A DNA stretch of 64,000 bases from Mycteria americana. Lineage: Eukaryota > Chordata > Aves > Ciconiiformes > Ciconiidae. Where the stretch lies: positions 503,501-567,500 of the forward strand of contig NC_134383.1 in the NCBI RefSeq assembly GCF_035582795.1, read 5' to 3'. Position 1 is the stretch's first letter. The number at the start of each line of letters is the position of its first letter. Below the pieces are notes generated by a model. It made no database searches. It was not told where the DNA came from and saw only the letters and a program-made list of their open reading frames with translations. Positions 58,130-64,000 of this stretch are shown here, one piece after another. Made by a program: the position numbers and the translations under genes.

Positions 58130-58545
58130 TACATTGACCAGCCTGAAGACGACTGAAAACAATTAAAGGCAGCCCCGACGCCCGATTCCTTAGCATTTCC
58201 CTGCAGCGCCTTGGGCCGCGGGATGCGGTGAAGCAGGAGAAGATGCCACTTCCTCTCCGGGAGAACCTACGGGACGCGCGCAGGGCAGCCGCTGCCGCGT
58301 CCGCCGCGCAGGCGTGCCGGGCTCCTGCCTCCCCGGCCTTCGGGGAAGCCTCACCCTTTCGGCAGGGTTTTGCATCGCACACCAAAAAAGTCACCCTGGG
58401 CCGGGGCTTGCGTACAGACGGAGCAAGGGAGGAGGGAGGACCGGGTGGTTTCCCAGGGAGGGTCCCACTCCCACACCCCCATTAAATCCCCGTAGGGGCA
58501 GCCATGCAGTGCCTCGACAGACGCACACTTGCACGTTTTTCCTTA
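58130..58545. other. Intergenic sequence without recognised feature
   Basis: GC-rich DNA between the LTR and an AT-rich island. Nothing recognisable was seen. Confidence 0.4.
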
Positions 58546-58549
58546 ATGG

Positions 58550-58835
58550 AGAGGAGGCCTTTTTTTTTAATGCTTTCTTGCAAATTTGCATATCCCTCCT
58601 CCTCTCCTTCCATCGTTAGGCTCCCGAAATATGATAAATATTTCACTTTCAAATCCGGATTCATTAAAGGATGCCCAGGAGGGGGAAATAATAAGGTATC
58701 ACTTTACAGCCCAAATAAAACACAGAAAGATACGGCCTATAACGTATATCTTGGGCTTTAGGTCGAGATAATTCATACATCACTCCCGGTTAAGAAACAA
58801 AGATGGTGCTGTGTCAGCACATTGGCTGAAAAAAT
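58550..58835. other. AT-rich island, possible conserved non-coding element
   Basis: CpG-poor sequence with a T-run and phrases such as GATAAATATTTCACTTTCAA. It is flanked by GC-rich DNA. Confidence 0.3.
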
Positions 58836-58839
58836 ATCT

Positions 58840-60160
58840 TCTTGTAATATTTTATGCCTTTTGGTAATCTACCCCGGTCACCGTCTCTTGCCGCAAGCGG
58901 GACCCGAGGCAGTCCAGAGGAGCGGTCACCTCTGCTGGGTAAAGCGCTGGGATGTTCCCCTCCCTCCCTCTAGCCCTCCCTCCCATGCTGCGCAAAGGAA
59001 GAGAAAAAGCGGAGAAATATGCTATTTTTCTGCCGTGTTTTCTCACCGAAGGCGTATTTTTTTGCTAAGGCTGCGGAGCCGAGCGGCAGCAGGGCTGAGT
59101 GGGACGGGAGAGCGCCCGTGACAGGCTGCGGAGCGCTCGTTTGTCATAAGAGCGATTTCCCTACTAATAAAGTGACCTTGCGTAAATAGCTCAACTTTTC
59201 ACAGCTATCACATCATTAGGGTAGGACGCGCGTTGATAGATAGAGACCGCGCGGACTGCTGATCCAGGATGAACTACCGCAGCCAGGGAGTTATTGTTGA
59301 CGGGGCTGAAGCCCTCCATCATTTAGCGACGGAAGGTGCCGGTGAGTAACGCACCTGGGGACGCGATCAATTCTGCCGCCGTCCGTGCCGCGGGGGAGCG
59401 CTGGGCTCCCTTCCCTTGTCCTCTCCGATGGCCAACGCCCTGCCCCAATCTCCAGTGTCTCCAAATCATCGCCGCCTCAGCAAAAAGACCCGTGGCAGAA
59501 GCTGCGTCTGCCGGAGAGGTGCTGGGCTTTCCGGGACGCTGCACGACGAGGCCCCGCGGGGTCTGGTGGAAGCAAAGGGGACCTTTGCCTGAGACCCGAA
59601 GGGTCTCCTGGGGTGCTCTAGCAGCAAAGCATCCCGCCTCTCGCCAGCCTTGCCACGGCTGAACTTCAAATCGACGAGCCGCAGCGGAGCAGGACACAGC
59701 GCAGATCCCGAGGGACCGGCGCGACGCTTCCGCCTGCCCTCTCCTCCCGCCGCGGCCGCAGGACTGGCCGCCACCCCTTCCCCGTGCAACCCGTCCTCCT
59801 GTTGCTCTGCAACGCTCAGGTCGCTCCCGCCGTTTTGCAAGTGAGCAAACGAGATGCGCGGGGTGGGAAGGGGCAGGGGAGAGGGATGATCCGTGGGGTT
59901 ACGCTGCAAGGGAGACGCCGGCAGCAGGTTTCTCGTGTTGTTCTTGTTACTCTCCCATGTACACTCCTGGCTAATCCAGTAATCTATTATTTATGTGTAG
60001 CCTAATTAAGGCTGCGAGTAGCTTGATCTTTGTTTACTTAAGTATACAGCGGAAGGTTGCCAAGATTAAATAAAATTATCTGCCGGCAGGCAGGCAGGGC
60101 TGGCTGTGCGCGCTCAGGAGGATGGCTGCGGGCTGGGGAGCTGCCCTCCTGCCTCTTCCG
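58840..60160. other. Intergenic sequence without recognised gene
   Basis: It alternates GC-rich blocks with a CpG-poor segment at about 59145-59225 (GTGACCTTGCGTAAATAGCT) and another at 59960-60085. The GTGACCTTG string is MIR-like but too short to call. Confidence 0.35.
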
Positions 60161-60164
60161 ATGG

Positions 60165-60290
60165 AGATCACGTAGGCTATTGCATCATACACCCTGTTGC
60201 CAATTCAAGCTTATCTAATAAAGATTCAGATAAACCAGACGAAACAAAACCCAGTGAAGTCTGAAACCGGCTAATGGGATGTGATTAGCG
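60165..60290. other. Possible conserved non-coding element with GATA-type cores
   Basis: AAGCTTATCTAATAAAGATT and CAGATAAACC provide GATA/TATC cores in a CpG-poor stretch. Confidence 0.3.
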
Positions 60291-60299
60291 CGCGGCAGC

Positions 60300-61080
60300 C
60301 TCCGCTTTTACCCGCTACCTGCGGGACCTCGGCACCCATCCAGCCTTGCTTAGGTGCTGGGGCTTCGCGTTTAACGACACGCACAGGGGGTGGGGGAGAG
60401 AATAACCCGGTTTCAAGTCACGCTCCTATAAAACAAACCTATAGCTGGACCAGCAGCCCCGCCGAAATCGCGGCACGGACGTCCCTGACTCCACTGTCTC
60501 CGCGGCCGAGCGGTGAGGCCAGCCTCCGCTCTCCTCTCCACCGGCATCGCGTCCGTGCCAGCCCCGGAGGAGCCGCTCCGGGCTTGCCCCAGCCCTTGGG
60601 GGCAACGCAGAGGGGCTGGACCCAGCGCCTGCTGCCGGCTCCCACTCTCACCCCACGGGGTCGATCTGTTGGGGCCAGCCCGTGAATCCTGACGTCCACG
60701 AGTTATTGCAAGGAAGTCGATGGGACCATCCGTGTGAGTAACTGCGCTGCGACAGGAACGAGGGGTTTGCAAGCTGCCTCTCGTGATTTACGCCGACACA
60801 AAGGAAATAGATGAAGTATCCACTGATGTCGCTTCCCATCTACTCAGCTACTGCATCTCAGAGGGGACCACGGATAACGTCGCCTTTTCTGAGCTTCGTG
60901 GATGAAATATGCTCATAACGTTGCATACATTATGCTTTCTCTACTTCGCAGGCTGGAGAGCTTCCTCTCCTCCCATCAAACCTACGGCGCGAGCGGATCC
61001 CCCGAGCTGAGCTAGCTAACGAGCCTACCGCATTCGCAATGTGCGCTGCCACCCTACGTCTTCCAAACGCTCTCCAAATG
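60300..61080. other. Intergenic sequence without recognised feature
   Basis: No repeat or gene was recognised. A minus-strand GGATACTTCATCTATTT string at about 60805-60825 resembles a CADM1 end codon context only by chance. Confidence 0.4.
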
Positions 61081-61084
61081 GGTC

Positions 61085-61385
61085 TGTTTGGACCCGTTTT
61101 AAATATAAATATTGCTAGGTTCTGTGTTAAATGTGTACGCGATGCGTTTTACAAAACCTTTAACAAATTCTGTGCAGAAGAATATGTTTTCCCATATGGG
61201 CTGCTTTAAAGAAAGGCAGATGTGAGGTAATCCAAATCCCTCATATGCTTCTCCTCCTTCTCCCTTTCCTTTTGGCAAACTATTTCAGGCAAAGACAAAT
61301 ATTGTATCAAAGAGTTATGGAAATAAACACGCATATAGCTCAAGGGCATAAGTAAACTTCTGGAATGTTTTCTCGGCGCAATTAA
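61085..61385. other. AT-rich island, possible conserved non-coding element
   Basis: About 300 bp, CpG-poor over most of its length, with TTTAAATATAAATATTGCTA and CCTTTAACAAATTCTG. It is flanked by GC-rich DNA. Confidence 0.3.
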
Positions 61386-61389
61386 TAGG

Positions 61390-62135
61390 TAACGTAGCGG
61401 GGGGGAGCACGCGTACCCAAAACGTGCCCGAGGAAGCTCATTTTATTGTGCAGACGGTGCTCTGGGAACCATGGCACGGGAGCCGCGTTAAGCAGCATCA
61501 GTCAGGAAACTCTTAGTAGGCTGCTGAGGAAGACGAGGAAACCCAGGCCGGAGGTTCGGGGAGAGGAGGTAACGCTGGGCTGAGGCAAGGCGGGCCGAGC
61601 TGGGGCCCGGGGACGCGGCTTGCTCCAAGCCGGACGGGACGGGACGGGGCGGGAGCCGCGTCTGGGGCTCGGGCGCTACGGCGGGTGCGAGGGGCTGGTC
61701 GGCCGCCTCCCGAAGGGACGGGGACGGCACGGCTTGCCCCGCACCCCGCTTGCGAGCGGGATGCGCGAAGGCAATCGTCCGCCTGAGCATAAATTCTGCA
61801 GACGCAGGAACTCTGCGGTCTGTGAAGCGCGCTATATGGGAACGACTCATCTTGTGCTGAGAGCGATGTAAAAACAGATGGCAAAGATTGCACCCAGAGA
61901 TAAATCAACGGCGCTTCCACCACGGTGGCCGTGGACGTGCCCGATGCGGCAAGGCTCCCCAGCACCCGATTCCCTTGGGGAACGAGCGCGCCGGGTCCCC
62001 GAGGCCGAACCCGCAGCTGGAAAACACCGAGCCAAAAGCAGGAGGCGAAACACGAGCTCCCAAGCGATATTTCTCTCTGAAACGGATGTTCGTAGCAGAA
62101 GAAAAAGAAAAAAATATATCGTTCTTCTGCCAGGT
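61390..62135. other. Intergenic CpG-rich sequence without recognised gene
   Basis: A CpG-dense block at about 61535-61770 includes a GGACGGGACGGGACGGGGCG short tandem. No gene was found at either edge. Confidence 0.4.
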
Positions 62136-62139
62136 TCCT

Positions 62140-62350
62140 CAGTTCATTAAATAACCCGCCAACATTAAACCAGATGTTGTGTTTTATCGCTTGACTCAGA
62201 TCATTATGACTTCATTTCTGATGGGCCCGGAATAAATGAAATGCAGTTATAAAGGTTATTTAACTATTAAAACAACTATTAATTAAAGTTTGCCAAGTCT
62301 TGGGGGCTCTGAGGACACGAAGCAGCTAGGTAAATGTCAGTTATTATTTA
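62140..62350. other. AT-rich island, possible conserved non-coding element
   Basis: CpG-poor sequence with CAGTTATAAAGGTTATTTAA and ACAACTATTAATTAAAG. It also contains GACTCAGATCATTATGACTT, an AP-1-like core followed by ATTA. Confidence 0.35.
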
Positions 62351-62354
62351 GGAA

Positions 62355-64000
62355 GTCATTGTTATTGAAATATGCGGCACGTGAGCTGCATTCCCAGAAG
62401 GAGCTGGGATCTAGCCGGTCCCCGCTATAAATATTTTGCCCAGCGTTTGCAAGGTGGGAGGCTGATTTCGTGTCAGACCTGGTACCGCCAGGGACCGAGG
62501 GCTCGTTCGGCAGAGGCAGAGGAGCAGCGGTGGCAGCCGCAGGCCGGGCACCCGGCAGACGGCCGCTGCCCTGCCGAGGGCTCGCCGGCAAAGGGCTCGC
62601 TCGGAGGCTGGCGGGGTCCTCGGTCCCTGTCCTGGGATGTCCGCCTACGCAGGGTGTGACGGCCGCTGCAAGGATCATCACCGCATCCGACGCGCACGCC
62701 GGTGCAAGCGTTTAGCGTTTCGGTCTGCCCTTACCTCGCTGCTTGCTCTCGCCGTCCGGGCTGGCTCCTACCTCGTCCCAGCCCGGGGACGCCGTGGGTC
62801 GGGGCTATCTCGCGTTTTCTGCCTACGAAGCGACAGCCACGAGACCTGACCTGGGCTGGAGCCCTTGGGGGATGAAAGGAGGCAATAAATCCTAACGTAG
62901 CGACAGCTCTGAGCTCATCCAGGATTTCCAGAAATTGTTCTGATGCCAATAATTAACAGAAATAACGCTGAATAAGCCTCCGATGCATCAGAGCTCGAGG
63001 AGTGAAGGAGTTCACTGAGCTGGAACCCAGGAGAAAGAAATATGGAGCTGCTCTTGCATGTTATTCTGTAATTAGGGCTTGCTGCAGCTTTGTCCCTGTC
63101 CCCCGCGTGATGGAGCACACCCGTTTTCCCTCTGGTGATACGAATCGAGGGGAACAGACTCCTCGCAACTCCCCGCTTTGTACACGTAAACAAAAATAAA
63201 ACAATAATTTGATTCTTTTAAGCATGGGGGGGGGGGGAGAAGGGAGAGAGAAAAATGAATATGGAGCAGAGAGCCCAAGCATTAAATCAGGGCATGAAAT
63301 GCCTGCCAATGTTTTTTTCAAAAACAAACCAAGAAAATGAAAGGGCTGCAAGCAACTGCCATACCGAGACAATAATCACTAATCAAGTCAAAGTTTCACT
63401 CTAATCAGTTCAGTTGTTAAGGGGAAAAAATAGAGCAATGGCTGGGCTCGGAGAATTACCATTCATTACTGTCTCCTGCCTGCGGATCTCATCAGCAGGG
63501 CTGGGCTGCCGGGCTGCAGAGGAGCTCCGCTCGGCCGGCCGGACCTTCCCAGACCTCCTGCACCGCGCTGGGCTCGGGACCCGGTCCTGGGGGGACGCTG
63601 TCACCGCCGAGGGACTTCTCCAGCCAGGAGGAGGTGACCGGGCGTTGCCACTAAGAAGCGAGCGGTCTTTCCTGGCTTTGCCGGCGCCTTGGCGAGGGGC
63701 CGGGCCTCGGCCGTCGCACGCTGGGCTGCGCAGAGGGAGGAGGGACATTCGCGCGACGCCTTTCCCAATCGCTGGCTGACTCGGCCTTCGAAAAATCCCG
63801 CTGAAGGTCTTGTCTCCAGTAAATCCACATTCGTTTCATAAGAGATGCGGATGCTTTCACTGCTGAATCCCGCAACCTCGGGAATTCAAGCCGCTGTTTC
63901 GAGAGATCAGCTGGCAACTTGCAAAGAGCAGCCTGCGTTTTATTTCTTTTTAAATGTCCCTAACCCGTACAGACGGGCACAGGAAAGGGCTCTGACTAAC
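62355..64000. other. Intergenic sequence to the window end
   Basis: GC-rich, with a CpG-poor part at about 62880-63080 and a G12 run (63226-63237) followed by a GA-rich tract. No coding exon, repeat family or RNA gene was recognised. Confidence 0.4.
63226..63237 (+). repeat. G12 homopolymer and GA-rich tract
   Basis: Twelve G are followed by AGAAGGGAGAGAGAAAAA. Exact length may be uncertain in the assembly. Confidence 0.85.

Noticed and set aside
59172-59205. GTGACCTTGCGTAAATAGCT as a second MIR remnant
   Set aside because: Only about 25 bp resembles the core, with no flanking similarity.
60805-60825. Minus-strand GGATACTTCATCTATTT as the end of CADM1 (…YFI stop)
   Set aside because: The preceding codons do not encode the conserved acidic and Asn-rich CADM1 tail, and the frame continues without a stop at that place.
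1-64000. CRISPR array, bacterial operons, phage or plasmid elements
   Set aside because: The window is vertebrate nuclear DNA with spliced genes, CR1 and LTR elements; no regular repeat-spacer pattern was seen.

Overview
The window looks like bird nuclear DNA, probably from a neoavian species and a small GC-rich chromosome. The evidence is two intact vertebrate housekeeping genes with consensus GT-AG introns, CR1 LINE 3' ends of avian type, two LTRs of an endogenous retrovirus family I recall as common in neoavian genomes, and many CpG-rich stretches between AT-rich islands. There is no operon structure, CRISPR array, rRNA or integron-like system. Species and LTR family names come from memory and were not searched.

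Layout. Positions 1-2820 hold nothing I can recognise. A CpG-rich promoter region (about 2870-3757) leads into RBM7 on the plus strand (coding 3758-7438, five coding exons, 290 aa). Its first intron carries a C-rich minisatellite of nearly 0.9 kb. REXO2 follows on the same strand, with only 666 bp between the RBM7 stop and the REXO2 start (coding 8105-13832, seven coding exons, 232 aa, poly(A) signal at 14108). RBM7 then REXO2 is also the human 11q23 order. Both gene products work on RNA: RBM7 is the RNA-binding subunit of the nuclear exosome targeting (NEXT) complex, and REXO2 is the oligoribonuclease that finishes short RNA fragments in mitochondria and cytosol.

From about 14.14 kb to 64 kb I find no gene. 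Open frames there are GC-driven and show no recognisable domain. This 50-kb stretch holds decayed CR1 LINE pieces (18.2, 19.0, 29.4 and 48.2 kb), an ancient MIR-type SINE (25.7 kb), two solo LTRs in minus orientation (46.1 and 57.5 kb, the first with a perfect 5-bp target duplication), an 18-bp tandem repeat (47.3 kb), homopolymer runs, and two unexplained hairpins (17.0 and 27.9 kb). AT-rich, CpG-poor islands of 100-500 bp recur through it and look like conserved non-coding elements, so the region may be a regulatory desert on the CADM1 side of the locus. That last point is inferred from human gene order.

I found no convincing new biological system. The most unusual signals are the two hairpins, the four RBM7 donor sites that all read GTAC, and the density of putative regulatory islands.
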